From Nocardioides marinisabuli (lineage in GTDB: Bacteria > Actinomycetota > Actinomycetes > Propionibacteriales > Nocardioidaceae): a stretch of 64,000 nucleotides of DNA. Below the pieces are notes generated by a model. The model was not told the DNA's origin and made no database searches. It saw nothing but the letters and a program-made list of their open reading frames with translations. Shown piece after piece: positions 27,986-38,894 of the stretch (position 1 is its first letter; each line of letters begins with the position of its first letter). Made by a program: the position numbers and the translations under genes. The stretch is taken from positions 2,046,001-2,110,000 of the forward strand of contig NZ_CP059163.1 in the NCBI RefSeq assembly GCF_013466785.1, given 5' to 3'.

Positions 27986-28731
27986 ATGCAGACCACGCGC
28001 CTGCGCCGCGCGGGCATCGCCGCCGTCGCCACTGCCGCCCTCGTCGTGCCCCTCGCCCAGGCCACGGGCGCCCAGCAGCCCACCGGGGCCCGCGCCCCAG
28101 CGGTGGGGGAGACCGGGCGCTCGATCATCCACGGCCAGGTCGTCGACTCCCGGACGGGCAAGCCCCTCGACGATGTGCACGTGGAGGCTGTGCGGGTGAC
28201 CGCGCGCGGGGAGGAGGTCGCGGCCAGCGACCTGAGCTACGCCAGCCCCGACAACGCCATCACCCACGGCTACTTCGCGATGCACGTGCAGCGCGGCGGC
28301 TACCGGGTCACGTTCGACCGCCCGGACTACGCGACGACCCGTGTCGAGGTCGAGAAGGGCCAGCGCGACCGCGCCGGCCTGGGTTCCCCCGTCGACCTGG
28401 TCCGGCTGCCCGCCACCCGGATCTCGCTCAGCGCGATCCGCGGGCGGGGCCTCAGCGTCCGGACCGGACGACGCATCGAGCTCGACCTGCGCCTGAGGGG
28501 CAAGGGCGCGAGGACCAGCCCCACCGGCACGGTCGCGGTCTCGCTGGAGCGACGCTCGAGCGCCGTGGCCCCGCGACGGTGCTGCGGCGTCGCGACGGGG
28601 GTCGCAGCACCGTCGACATGGGCCGCGCCCCCGCGCCTGGGCGCTACGACGTCGTCGTGTCGTACGCCGGCGACGCAGCCCACCGCAGCGCCGAGCAGGC
28701 CTTCACCCTGCGCGTGGTGAAGAAGGGGTAG
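27986..28731 (+). pseudogene. Secreted carboxypeptidase-regulatory/Ig-like protein, frameshifted
   Basis: The frame starting at ATG 27986 gives a signal peptide (about 1-29, ending ATGAQQ) and a domain like the carboxypeptidase regulatory fold (IIHGQVVDSRTGKPLDDVHVEA). It then enters an Ig-like domain (SPTGTVAVSLERRSS), after which it reads into nonsense. From about 28560-28580 the -1 frame continues the Ig-like domain: STVDMGRAPAPGRYDVVVSY, then GDAAHRSAEQAFTLRVVKKG, ending at 28731. One base appears to be missing in a GC-rich stretch. Either the gene is broken or the sequence has an error. The C-terminal domain type resembles that ending the RTX peroxidase nearby. Confidence 0.7.
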
Positions 28732-28772
28732 CCCCGGGGCGCAGCGACCCCGTGCCCCCTTAGGCTCTGCCC

Positions 28773-29324
28773 ATGGATTCTGCCCACGTGGAGCACGACC
28801 TCGTCAACGTCCTCTTCACCGAGGAACAGATCCAGGACCGGCTCAAGGAGATGGCCGCCCAGATCGAGCAGGACTACGAGGGGGAGGACCTCCTCATCGT
28901 CGGCATCCTGCGCGGCGCCGTGATGGTGATGGCCGACCTGGCCCGCTCCTTCACCCGCCACCTCGAGATGGACTGGATGGCGGTGTCCTCCTACGGCTCG
29001 GGCACCAAGTCCAGTGGCGTCGTGCGCATCCTCAAGGACCTCGACACCGACATCTCCGGTCGCCACGTCGTGATCGTCGACGAGATCATCGACACCGGCC
29101 TGACCCTGTCGTGGCTCACCTCCAACCTGAGCAGCCGCAACCCCGCGAGCGTCGAGATCGCCACGCTGCTGCGCAAGCCCGAGGCGCTGCAGATGCCCGT
29201 CGACGTCAAGTACGTCGGCTGGGACATCCCCAACGAGTTCGTGGTGGGCTACGGCCTGGACTACCGCGAGAAGTACCGCAACCTGCGCGACATCGCCACG
29301 CTCGCCCCGCACGTCTACTCCTGA
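28773..29324 (+). CDS. hpt: Hypoxanthine phosphoribosyltransferase
   Basis: This 183-residue purine salvage enzyme makes IMP or GMP from free base and PRPP. The PRPP motif VVIVDEIIDTG is at 99-109; LRGAVMVMADL and the C-terminal YVGWDIPNEFVVGYGLDYRE are family hallmarks. The -10 TAGGCT (28761-28766) is 6 bases before the ATG, so the mRNA is likely leaderless. ftsH follows on the same strand. Confidence 0.96.
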   Translation: MDSAHVEHDLVNVLFTEEQIQDRLKEMAAQIEQDYEGEDLLIVGILRGAVMVMADLARSFTRHLEMDWMAVSSYGSGTKSSGVVRILKDLDTDISGRHVVIVDEIIDTGLTLSWLTSNLSSRNPASVEIATLLRKPEALQMPVDVKYVGWDIPNEFVVGYGLDYREKYRNLRDIATLAPHVYS

Positions 29325-29435
29325 GCCGGCCCCGGTCGTCCCGGGACCCCGCGATCACCAGTCGCCTGCGAGGATGAGCCTGACGCGGGCATGTACCGTC
29401 GTCGGTCCGTTCGACGTCTGAGACGAGAGAAGTCC

Positions 29436-31489
<2,054 letters not shown>

Positions 31490-31493
<4 letters not shown>

Positions 31494-32122
31494 CCGACGG
31501 GATCGGCCCGGTCAGCATGGTCGAGCGCGACCCCGGCGAGGTGCCCGACTTCGACCAGGCGCGCGCCGAGGCCGCGGTGCGCGAGCTGCTGCTGGCCATC
31601 GGCGAGGACCCCGACCGCGAGGGCCTGCTCGAGACACCGGCCCGCGTCGCGCGGGCGTACGCCGAGGTCACCGCGGGGCTGCGGATGCGCGCCGAGGACG
31701 TGCTCACCACGACCTTCGACCTCGGTCACGACGAGATGGTGCTGGTGCGCGACATCGAGCTGTGGTCGATGTGCGAGCACCACCTGGTGCCCTTCACCGG
31801 GGTCGCGCACGTCGGCTACATCCCGGCCGAGAGCGGCAAGATCACCGGCATCTCCAAGCTGGCCCGCCTGGTCGACGTCTACGCCCAGCGCCCCCAGGTG
31901 CAGGAGCGGCTGACCACGCAGGTCGTCGACGCGCTGATGACGATCCTCGAGGCGCGCGGCGCCGTCGTGGTGATCGAGGCCGAGCACCTGTGCATGACCA
32001 TGCGCGGGGTCCGCAAGGCCGGCGCCCGCACCGTCACCTCCGCGGTCCGCGGCACGATGCTCACCGACCGCGCCACCCGCGCCGAGGCGATGGCCCTGAT
32101 CCACGGGACCACGCGCCGCTGA
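31490..32122 (+). CDS. folE: GTP cyclohydrolase I
   Basis: This 210-residue enzyme opens GTP to dihydroneopterin triphosphate, the first step of folate synthesis. The zinc ligands are C95 and H98 in CEHHLVPF and C168 in [11 protein letters not shown]. The GTG at 31490 overlaps the ftsH stop as GTGA; a GTG at 31481 is also in frame. The gene order folE-folP-folB-folK follows. Confidence 0.95.
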
Positions 32123-32141
32123 GCAGCGCGCCGAGCAGCCG

Positions 32142-33023
32142 ATGATCCCCGCCCTGGCCGTGCCGCTGGGACGCCCGCGCGTGATGGGCGTCGTCAACGT
32201 CACCCCCGACTCGTTCTCCGACGGGGGCCGGTACGCCGCCCCCGCCGCCGCGGTCGAGCACGGCCTGGCGCTCCTCGAGCAGGGCGCCGACCTGCTCGAC
32301 ATCGGCGGCGAGTCGACCCGGCCGGGCGCGACGCGTCCCCTGGTCGCCGAGGAGCTGGCGCGCGTGGTGCCGGTGATCCGCGAGCTGGCGGGTGCCGGCG
32401 CGGTCGTCTCGGTCGACACGATGCGCCACGAGGTCGCCGAGGCGGCCCTCGAGGCGGGCGCGGTCGTCGTCAACGACGTCTCCGGCGGCCTCGCCGACCC
32501 CGCGCTGCTCGAGGTCGTGGCGGCCGCCGGGGCGACGTACGTCGCCATGCACTGGCGCGCCCACAGCGACCGGATGCGCGAGTTCGCGGTCTACGACGAG
32601 CCGGGCGGCGTGGTCGCGGCGGTCTGCCGCGAGCTGGAGGAGCGGGTCGCGGCGATCCGGGCCGCCGGCGTGGCCGACGACCGCATCGTGCTCGACCCCG
32701 GGCTGGGCTTCGCCAAGACCCCCGCGCACAGCTGGGAGCTGCTGCGCGACCTCGACCCGCTCATGGCCCTGGGGCACCCGCTGCTGGTCGGCGCGAGCCG
32801 CAAGTCCTTCCTCGGCTCGCTCCTCGCCGACGCCGCCGGGCCCCGCCCGGTGGGCGAGCGCGAGGCCGCCCACCTGGCGGTGGTGCTCGAGCTGGCCAGG
32901 GCCGGGGTGTGGGGGGTGCGGGTCCACGACGTACGGTCTGCTCGCGACGCGCTCGCGGCCCGGGCCGCGATGCTCGCCGACGAGACCGGCAGGACCGACG
33001 CGCAGGGAGGTGGGCATGACTGA
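32142..33023 (+). CDS. folP: Dihydropteroate synthase
   Basis: This 293-residue TIM-barrel enzyme joins p-aminobenzoate to pterin pyrophosphate and is the sulfonamide target. The signatures are VMGVVNVTPDSFSDGG (about 14-29), DIGGESTRPGA and the late LVGASRKSFLG. It starts at ATG 19 bases after folE and overlaps the folB start by 8 bases. Confidence 0.95.
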   Translation: MIPALAVPLGRPRVMGVVNVTPDSFSDGGRYAAPAAAVEHGLALLEQGADLLDIGGESTRPGATRPLVAEELARVVPVIRELAGAGAVVSVDTMRHEVAEAALEAGAVVVNDVSGGLADPALLEVVAAAGATYVAMHWRAHSDRMREFAVYDEPGGVVAAVCRELEERVAAIRAAGVADDRIVLDPGLGFAKTPAHSWELLRDLDPLMALGHPLLVGASRKSFLGSLLADAAGPRPVGEREAAHLAVVLELARAGVWGVRVHDVRSARDALAARAAMLADETGRTDAQGGGHD

Positions 33024-33387
33024 CGAGATCGCCGTCCTCGGCGTCGAGTGCTTCGCCCACCACGGCGTCCTGGCGCACGAGAAGCGCGACGGGCAGACGT
33101 TCGTGCTCGACCTCGCGCTGGGCGTCGACACCGCTCTCGCCGCCGCCTCGGACGACTTGCGCGACACCGTCGACTACGGAAGTCTCGTGACCGCGGTCAA
33201 GACCGCGGTGGAGCGCGAGCCGGTCGACCTGATCGAGACCCTGGCCCAGCGGGTCGCCGACGTCTGCTTGTTGGACGACCGTGTTGAATGGGCCCGGATC
33301 ACGGTCCACAAGCCGCACGCCCCCATCAGCGCGACGTTCTCGGACGTCACGCTGACGATCACCCGGAGACGCGAGGACTCGACGTGA
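33016..33387 (+). CDS. folB: Dihydroneopterin aldolase
   Basis: This 123-residue enzyme has the FolB layout GVECFAHHGVLAHEKRDGQ, the active-site region TVDYGSLV, LIETLAQRVAD and VHKPHAPI near the end. The ATG is preceded by GGGAGG at 5-6 bases, inside the end of folP. Its stop overlaps the folK start. Confidence 0.94.
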   Translation: MTDEIAVLGVECFAHHGVLAHEKRDGQTFVLDLALGVDTALAAASDDLRDTVDYGSLVTAVKTAVEREPVDLIETLAQRVADVCLLDDRVEWARITVHKPHAPISATFSDVTLTITRRREDST

Positions 33388-33953
33388 CTGAGACGCCCAA
33401 CCCGCACATCATCAACGCCGACACCCTCACCGGTGAGATGCGCCCGATCCGCCGTGCCGTGCTGGCGGTCGGGTCCAACCTCGGCGAGCGGATGGCCATG
33501 CTCCAGGGCGCGGTCAACGCCATCGCCGACACCCCCGACGTGTGGGTCACCGGCGTCTCGCCGGTCTACGAGACCGAGCCGGTCGACTCCCCGGAGGACG
33601 CCCGCAACTACCTCAATGCCGTGGTGCTCATCGACACCACGCTGGCCGCGAACCGGTTGATGGACCGGGCCCTGGCCATCGAGGACGCCTTCGAGCGCGA
33701 GCGCAGCGACGTGCCGAACGCCCCGCGCACCCTCGACGTCGACCTGATCGTCGTGGGCGACCGCCGCAGCGACGAGCCCCACCTGCGCCTGCCGCACCCG
33801 CGTGCCGCCGAGCGCGCCTTCGTGCTCAAGCCGTGGTTCGACCTCGAGCCCGACGCCGCCCTGCCGGGCCGCGGGCCGATCGCCGACCTGCTGGCCGAGA
33901 CCGGCCTCGATGGCATCACGCTGCGCGAGGACCTCACGCTCGCCGTCGAGTGA
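33384..33953 (+). CDS. folK: HPPK (6-hydroxymethyl-dihydropterin pyrophosphokinase)
   Basis: This 189-residue kinase has VGSNLGERMAMLQGAV, VYETEPVD, and the signature RTLDVDLIVVGD followed by LPHPRAAERAFVLKP. About 25 residues precede the conserved core, slightly longer than usual. The GTG start overlaps the folB stop (GTGA) and its own stop overlaps the next GTG, so the folate block is tightly coupled. Confidence 0.94.
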   Translation: MTETPNPHIINADTLTGEMRPIRRAVLAVGSNLGERMAMLQGAVNAIADTPDVWVTGVSPVYETEPVDSPEDARNYLNAVVLIDTTLAANRLMDRALAIEDAFERERSDVPNAPRTLDVDLIVVGDRRSDEPHLRLPHPRAAERAFVLKPWFDLEPDAALPGRGPIADLLAETGLDGITLREDLTLAVE

Positions 33954-34459
33954 GCGAGCCCGAGCAGACTCCCGAGCAGCCCCCGGGGCGGCCCCCCGGC
34001 CAGGGCTGGGGCCGTGCCCCGGCCTCGCCCGCGCTGCTGACGGCCGCGGTCGTCGTCGGCCTCGTCGCCGGGTGGCTGGCCCGCCCGGTCAGCACCGCCT
34101 GGCTGGGCTCCGCGCCCGTGGTCACCTGGGTGCAGCCCACGCTCCTGGCGATGCTCGCGCTGGTCATCGGCGTCACCGCCCGCCACACCCACACCGCCCT
34201 GCAGGTGCGCCGTGAGCCGATGGAGCCGCACCGCGCGGTCAACCGGCTCGCCTTCGGGCGCGCCAGCGCCTACGTCGGCGCCCTCGTGGGGGCCGGGTAC
34301 GCCGGCTACGCGCTGTCCTGGCTGGGCCTGAACGCCGAGCTGGCCGGCCAGCGGATGCTCTGGTCGGGCCTCGCCGCGCTCGCCGGTGTGGGCGTCGTCG
34401 CGTGCGGACTGCTGCTCGAGCGCGCGTGTCGCGTGCCGGGAGACGACTCGGACGCCTAG
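33950..34459 (+). CDS. DUF3180 membrane protein
   Basis: This 169-residue protein has a Pro/Gly-rich N-terminus and four hydrophobic segments (about 25-42, 52-72, 105-125, 138-158), the DUF3180 pattern. It always lies next to folK in actinobacteria (Rv3605c in M. tuberculosis); its role is unknown. The GTG overlaps the folK stop. Its stop codon TAG is also the first half of the next gene's -10 element. Confidence 0.88.
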   Translation: MSEPEQTPEQPPGRPPGQGWGRAPASPALLTAAVVVGLVAGWLARPVSTAWLGSAPVVTWVQPTLLAMLALVIGVTARHTHTALQVRREPMEPHRAVNRLAFGRASAYVGALVGAGYAGYALSWLGLNAELAGQRMLWSGLAALAGVGVVACGLLLERACRVPGDDSDA

Positions 34460-34468
34460 CCTGGCGCT

Positions 34469-35119
34469 ATGTCCACTTCTGTCGCTGGGGCCACGCAGGC
34501 CACAACCGCCGCGTCCGTCACATCCGCCACGCGGGCCTCGCGGCGTCGCCAGCGCTCGACCCGCCTCACCGTCGCCACGGTGCTGCTGGTCCTCTCGGCG
34601 CTGCTCGTCCTCGGCGCCGTCGCCAGCGGGTCCGCCCTGCTGGTGACCGTCGCCGCCCTGGCCGCCGTCGTCCTCGGCGCCGCCGCCACCCGCATCACCC
34701 ACGCCGAGCTGCTGCAGTCGCGCCGCGACGCCGCCCGCGACCGCGCCGAGCAGGCCCAGGCCTACCGCCGTCTGGCCGAGACCCGCGCCGACGAGCACGC
34801 CGCCCGCGTCGCCGAGCTGACCGAGCGCCTCGAGGAGCGCGAGAGCGCCCTGGGCGACCTGCAGACCGAGCTGGTCAAGACCCAGCGCACCGCCGCCGAC
34901 AGCGCCCGCCAGGTCGACGTCGCGCACCGGCGCAACGTCGAGCTCGAGAAGGAGGGCCGCGTCGTGGCCCGCAGCCTGGAGTCCGCCGAGGAGCGCGCCG
35001 CCGACGCGATCGTGCGGGTCGCCGAGCTCGAGGCCGAGATCGACGTGCTGCGCGCCGAGCTCGAGACCGTCACCGCCGCCTGGCGCACCGCCGAGGCCGG
35101 GGCCCGCCGCCGCGCCTGA
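34469..35119 (+). CDS. Membrane-anchored coiled-coil protein
   Basis: This 216-residue Ala/Arg-rich protein has a Thr/Ser/Ala N-terminus, two adjacent membrane segments at about 33-75, and then a long charged coiled coil to the C-terminus (LLQSRRDAARDRAEQAQ onward). No catalytic motif is visible. Position suggests the counterpart of Rv3604c, but similarity cannot be judged here. TAGCCT at 34457-34462 lies 6 bases before the ATG, indicating leaderless transcription. Confidence 0.75.
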   Translation: MSTSVAGATQATTAASVTSATRASRRRQRSTRLTVATVLLVLSALLVLGAVASGSALLVTVAALAAVVLGAAATRITHAELLQSRRDAARDRAEQAQAYRRLAETRADEHAARVAELTERLEERESALGDLQTELVKTQRTAADSARQVDVAHRRNVELEKEGRVVARSLESAEERAADAIVRVAELEAEIDVLRAELETVTAAWRTAEAGARRRA

Positions 35120-35165
35120 GCCCCGGGACCACCACGCCCGAGCGGGCGAGGCGGCGTACGGCATC

Positions 35166-36299
35166 ATGACCCCCGTGAACGACGAGGAAGCGCTGCCCGA
35201 GGAGAACCGTTTCGAGAGCGACCCGGGGGAGATCCTCGACGACCTCCCCCTGCCGGACGGCTGGGAGGTCGGGACCCCGGACGCCGAGGACCGCTTCGAG
35301 GTCGCCCGCCTGACCCACCTGCTGCGCGCCCACGAGCGCCACGGCCGCGGCTGGGCCGGCGCCGGCGTCGACGACGTGCTGGTCGAGGTCTCCGAGCACG
35401 GCCTGCGCACCCGTGCCAACGTGGTGATCCGCGACCCCGAGGGCAGCATCCAGGCCTGGGGCAGCGTCCACGACCGCGCCGGCGGCCGGATGCTCTACTC
35501 CCACATCGTCAGCCGCGAGCTGGCCCCGCCGATCGCGCGCAAGTGCTCCGACGCCCTCTTCGAGTGGGCGGCCGGCCAGGCCCGCGCCGTCGGCGAGGCC
35601 CGCGGTCTGCCGACCCAGCAGATCGACACCGGCGCCTTCGAGGGCGACGAGCGCCAGTACGAGTGGCTGACCCGCGCCGGCTTCCGCAAGGTGCGCACCT
35701 GGTGGCAGATGAACCGCCCGGTCACCCCCGAGGAGCGCGACCTGGTGCCCGACAACGAGGAGTGGGAGGCGCGCGGCGTGCGCTTCCGCCTCGTCGACCG
35801 CGAGGGCCAGGGCCTGCCCGACGAGGCCGACCTGCGCGCGGTCCACGACGTGCTCGAGCAGTCCTTCACCGACCACTTCAACAACTTCGAGGAGTCCTAC
35901 GCCGAGTTCCTGCACCGGCTGCGCGAGGACCCCGGGCACCGCTGGAACCACTGGTGGCTGGCCGAGATGGTCGAGGACGTCCCCGAGGGCCTCGTGGCCG
36001 AGGAGGGCCGCCACCCCGCGGTCGGTGCCCTGATCGGCACCGTCTCGGAGAACGCGACCGGCCCCGACTCCTCCTACGTCTCCTACATCGGCGTCGTCGA
36101 GGCCGCCCGCGGCCGCGGCGTGGCCAAGGGCCTGCTGCGCACGATCATCTGCGACGCCGCGCGCCGCGGCCGGGTCGGCGTGGGCCTCGAGGTCGACGCC
36201 GACTCCTCGACCAACGCCCACGAGCTCTACACCGCGATGGGCTGGCGCACGAAGTACGTCACCGAGTCCTGGCACCGCGACGTGCCCGTCGAGGGCTGA
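35166..36299 (+). CDS. Tandem GNAT-domain acetyltransferase
   Basis: This 377-residue protein has two GNAT-like halves, as in MshD-type enzymes. The N-terminal half is degenerate. The C-terminal half carries SYIGVVEAARGRGVAKGLL, the acetyl-CoA loop, and STNAHELYTAMGW. An acidic N-terminus precedes them. An in-frame GTG at 35175 is an alternative start. MshD acetylates the mycothiol precursor; the identity here is not certain and the substrate may differ. It runs convergent to opuCA. Confidence 0.8.
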   Translation: MTPVNDEEALPEENRFESDPGEILDDLPLPDGWEVGTPDAEDRFEVARLTHLLRAHERHGRGWAGAGVDDVLVEVSEHGLRTRANVVIRDPEGSIQAWGSVHDRAGGRMLYSHIVSRELAPPIARKCSDALFEWAAGQARAVGEARGLPTQQIDTGAFEGDERQYEWLTRAGFRKVRTWWQMNRPVTPEERDLVPDNEEWEARGVRFRLVDREGQGLPDEADLRAVHDVLEQSFTDHFNNFEESYAEFLHRLREDPGHRWNHWWLAEMVEDVPEGLVAEEGRHPAVGALIGTVSENATGPDSSYVSYIGVVEAARGRGVAKGLLRTIICDAARRGRVGVGLEVDADSSTNAHELYTAMGWRTKYVTESWHRDVPVEG

Positions 36300-36333
36300 G
36301 GTCCGGCCGCGCCGATGGGACTCCTCGGGGCGG

Positions 36334-37335
36334 CTAGGCCTGCTCGGCCAGCGAGGCGCGCAGGGCGCGGTGCACCCCGTCGGGGGTGAGGACGCCGACG
36401 AACTGCGCGCCCTCGCGCACCCCGACCATGCCCCTGTCGTCGCGCAGCAGGTGGGTCAGGGCGTCCTCGAGGGTGGAGTCGAGGTCGATGGCGGCGCCGA
36501 GCTGGCCGGCGCTGACACCGTCCATCGGCTCGAGGTCCTCACGCCGCAGGGGGACGACGCTCAGGCGCCGCAGGCTCTTCTCGGAGCCCACGAAGTCGGC
36601 GACGAACTCGTCGGCGGGCCCGCCCAGCAGCTCGGCCGGGGTGCCGTACTGCGCCAGCCGGCCGCCCTCGGCGAAGACGGCGACCCGGTCGCCCATCTTC
36701 ACGGCCTCGTCGATGTCGTGGGTGACCATCACGACGGTCTTGCCCAGCTCGCGCTGCAGGCGCAGGAACTCCTCCTGCAGCCGCACCCGCACGATCGGGT
36801 CGACGGCCCCGAACGGCTCGTCCATCAGCAGCACCGGCGGGTCGGCGGCCAGGGCGCGGGCCACCCCGACACGCTGGCGCTGGCCGCCGGAGAGCTGGTG
36901 GGGGAAGCGGTCGGCGTACCGCTCGGGGTCGAGGCCGACGAGCTCGAGCAGCTCGACCGCGCGGGCGCGCGCGGTGGCCTTGGACTCGCCGTACAGCAGC
37001 GGCACGGTCATCACGTTGGTGACGATGCGCTGGTGGGGGAAGAGCCCGATCTGCTGGATGACGTAGCCGATGCCGCGCCGCAGCCTGACCGGGTCGGCGG
37101 TGGTGACGTCCTGGCCGTCGATCTCGATCGTGCCGGTCGAGGGCTCGATGAGGCGGTTGATCATCTTCAGCGTGGTCGACTTGCCGCAGCCCGACGGCCC
37201 GACCAGCACCACCATCTCGCCCTCGCGCACCTCCAGGTCGAGGTCCTGCACGGCCACCGTGCCGTCGTCGTAGCGCTTGCCCACGCCGGAGAGACGGATC
37301 ATCACGTTCGCGGGAGCCGACCCGGTAGCGTCCAT
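36334..37335 (-). CDS. opuCA: Glycine betaine/choline-type ABC transporter ATP-binding protein
   Basis: This 333-residue ATPase has Walker A GPSGCGKST at 46-54, the QQIGLFPH Q-loop region (QAT family), signature LSGGQRQRVGVARAL, Walker B VLLMDEPFGAVD, and a C-terminal CBS-like segment (LTHLLRDDRGMVGVREG). CBS domains in OpuA/OpuC sense ionic strength. It is divergent from its permeases, with start codons 3 bases apart. The ATG at 37335 lies 6 bases after TAGGGT on its strand; internal GTG/ATG codons at 37305 and 37302 are alternatives. Confidence 0.92.
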   Translation of the reverse strand: MDATGSAPANVMIRLSGVGKRYDDGTVAVQDLDLEVREGEMVVLVGPSGCGKSTTLKMINRLIEPSTGTIEIDGQDVTTADPVRLRRGIGYVIQQIGLFPHQRIVTNVMTVPLLYGESKATARARAVELLELVGLDPERYADRFPHQLSGGQRQRVGVARALAADPPVLLMDEPFGAVDPIVRVRLQEEFLRLQRELGKTVVMVTHDIDEAVKMGDRVAVFAEGGRLAQYGTPAELLGGPADEFVADFVGSEKSLRRLSVVPLRREDLEPMDGVSAGQLGAAIDLDSTLEDALTHLLRDDRGMVGVREGAQFVGVLTPDGVHRALRASLAEQA

Positions 37336-37347
37336 GCGGTGACCCTA
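37326..37347. promoter_or_regulatory. Face-to-face divergent leaderless promoters
   Basis: On the plus strand TAGCGT (37326-37331) is followed after 7 bases by the opuCB GTG. On the minus strand TAGGGT (37347-37342) is followed after 6 bases by the opuCA ATG. Both start codons lie between the two -10 elements, so each -10 is inside the first codons of the opposite gene and each -35 region lies further inside it. Confidence 0.7.
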
Positions 37348-38037
37348 CTCGCGCAGGCCGACGACGGGCCGAGCTGCTACGGACGGCTCACCAACGAGTG
37401 GCTGTGCTGGGACTACGTGGTCGACTACCGCCCCGAGATCGTCGAGGCCACCACCCAGCACGTCGCCATCACGATCGTCTCGGTGCTCTTCGGCCTGGCC
37501 CTGTCCTTCCCGCTGGCGCTGCTGGCCCGGCGCCTGCCGCGCCTCGAGAGCACCGTGCTGGGGGTCAGCACCGGCCTCTACACGGTGCCGTCGCTGGCGC
37601 TCTTCCCGCTGCTGGTGCCCTTCACCGGCCTGAGCGCCACCACGGTGGTCATCGGCCTGGGCCTCTACGCGCTGACGGTGCTGGTGCGCGCGATCCTCGA
37701 GGGGCTGCGCGCGGTGCCCGAGGAGGTGCGCGAGTCGGCGCGCGGCCTGGGGTACGGCGACGGGCGGCTGCTCCTGCGCGTCGAGCTGCCGCTGGCGGTC
37801 CCGGTGGTGATGGCCGGGCTGCGGGTCGCCACGGTCTCGACGGTGGCGCTGACGACCGTCGGGTCGCTGGTGGCCTACGGCGGGCTGGGCAACCTGATCG
37901 CGGAGGGCGTGCAGAGCAACTTCCGCGCCCAGCTGCTGACCGCGGCCGTGCTGTGCGTGGCGCTGGCGGTGCTGCTCGACGTGGTGATCGTGGCGGCGCA
38001 GCGGGTGCTGACGCCCTGGACCCGGACGGCGGGCTGA
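37339..38037 (+). CDS. opuCB: Osmoprotectant ABC transporter permease 1
   Basis: This 232-residue permease has about six membrane segments and the EAA loop VPEEVRESARGLGYGDGRLLLRVELPLA that docks to the ATPase. The N-terminal 30 residues (CYGRLTNEWLCWDYV) precede the first membrane segment and contain two Cys. The GTG start is 7 bases after a TAGCGT -10 element. The second permease follows after 4 bases. Confidence 0.9.
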   Translation: MTLLAQADDGPSCYGRLTNEWLCWDYVVDYRPEIVEATTQHVAITIVSVLFGLALSFPLALLARRLPRLESTVLGVSTGLYTVPSLALFPLLVPFTGLSATTVVIGLGLYALTVLVRAILEGLRAVPEEVRESARGLGYGDGRLLLRVELPLAVPVVMAGLRVATVSTVALTTVGSLVAYGGLGNLIAEGVQSNFRAQLLTAAVLCVALAVLLDVVIVAAQRVLTPWTRTAG

Positions 38038-38041
38038 TCTC

Positions 38042-38824
38042 GTGGACGTGCTCCTCGACGCGCTGGCCTACCTGCGCGACGCCGACAGCTGGACCGGCCA
38101 GGGCGGGATGCTCGAGCTGCTGGTCCAGCAGCTGCTGGTCACCGTCACCGCGCTGGCGGCCGCGATGCTGGTCGGGCTGCCGGTCGCGCTGTGGCTGGGC
38201 CACCTGGGCCGGGGCGGGTTCCTGGCCATCAACATCTCCAACGTCGGTCGTGCGGTGCCGACCTTCGCGCTGCTGGCGATCTTCGTCGCCGGCGACGCGT
38301 GGGCGTGGACCGGCGGGGCCTTCCCCGGCACCGGCACCGTCGGCCCGTACGGGCGGGCCGGCATCTCCACCCTGGTCGCGCTCGCGCTCTTCGCGCTGCC
38401 GCCGCTGATCACCAACGCCTACGTCGCGGTGCGCGAGGTGCCGCCCGAGGTGCGCGAGTCGGCGCGCGGGATGGGCATGAGCGGGTGGCAGCAGTTCCGC
38501 CGCGCCGAGCTGCCGCTGGCGCTGCCGCTGGTGATGTCGGGGGTGCGGCTGGCGCTGGTGCAGGTCTGGGCGACTGCGACGATCGCGGCCCTGGTGGCCG
38601 GGCCCGGCCTGGGCCGGGTCATCACCGACGGGTTCTTCCGCACCGACTACGGCAAGGGCATCGCCGGGGCGATCGTGGTCGCCGCGGTGGCGCTGGTCCT
38701 CGAGGTGCTGGCCGCCGCGGTGCAACGCTGGCTCGACCCGGTGCGGCGCGCCGCCCGGACGGGTGAGCGGGCGGTGTCCCCGGAGGTGTCTACCCTGGAA
38801 CCGGCGGCCCGCGAGGGCGGCTGA
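38042..38824 (+). CDS. opuCD: Osmoprotectant ABC transporter permease 2
   Basis: This 260-residue permease has the EAA loop VPPEVRESARGMGMSGWQQFRRAELPLA and six or so membrane segments; GRAVPTFALLAIF is a typical QAT permease stretch. The start is GTG at 38042. With opuCB it forms the heterodimeric pore of a glycine betaine, carnitine or choline importer. Confidence 0.9.
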   Translation: MDVLLDALAYLRDADSWTGQGGMLELLVQQLLVTVTALAAAMLVGLPVALWLGHLGRGGFLAINISNVGRAVPTFALLAIFVAGDAWAWTGGAFPGTGTVGPYGRAGISTLVALALFALPPLITNAYVAVREVPPEVRESARGMGMSGWQQFRRAELPLALPLVMSGVRLALVQVWATATIAALVAGPGLGRVITDGFFRTDYGKGIAGAIVVAAVALVLEVLAAAVQRWLDPVRRAARTGERAVSPEVSTLEPAAREGG

Positions 38825-38894
38825 GCAGTGGGCGCCGCCTGCTGACCGGACACGCGCGGGGCCGACCCGCGGGACACAGAAGGTAGGACCCCAC

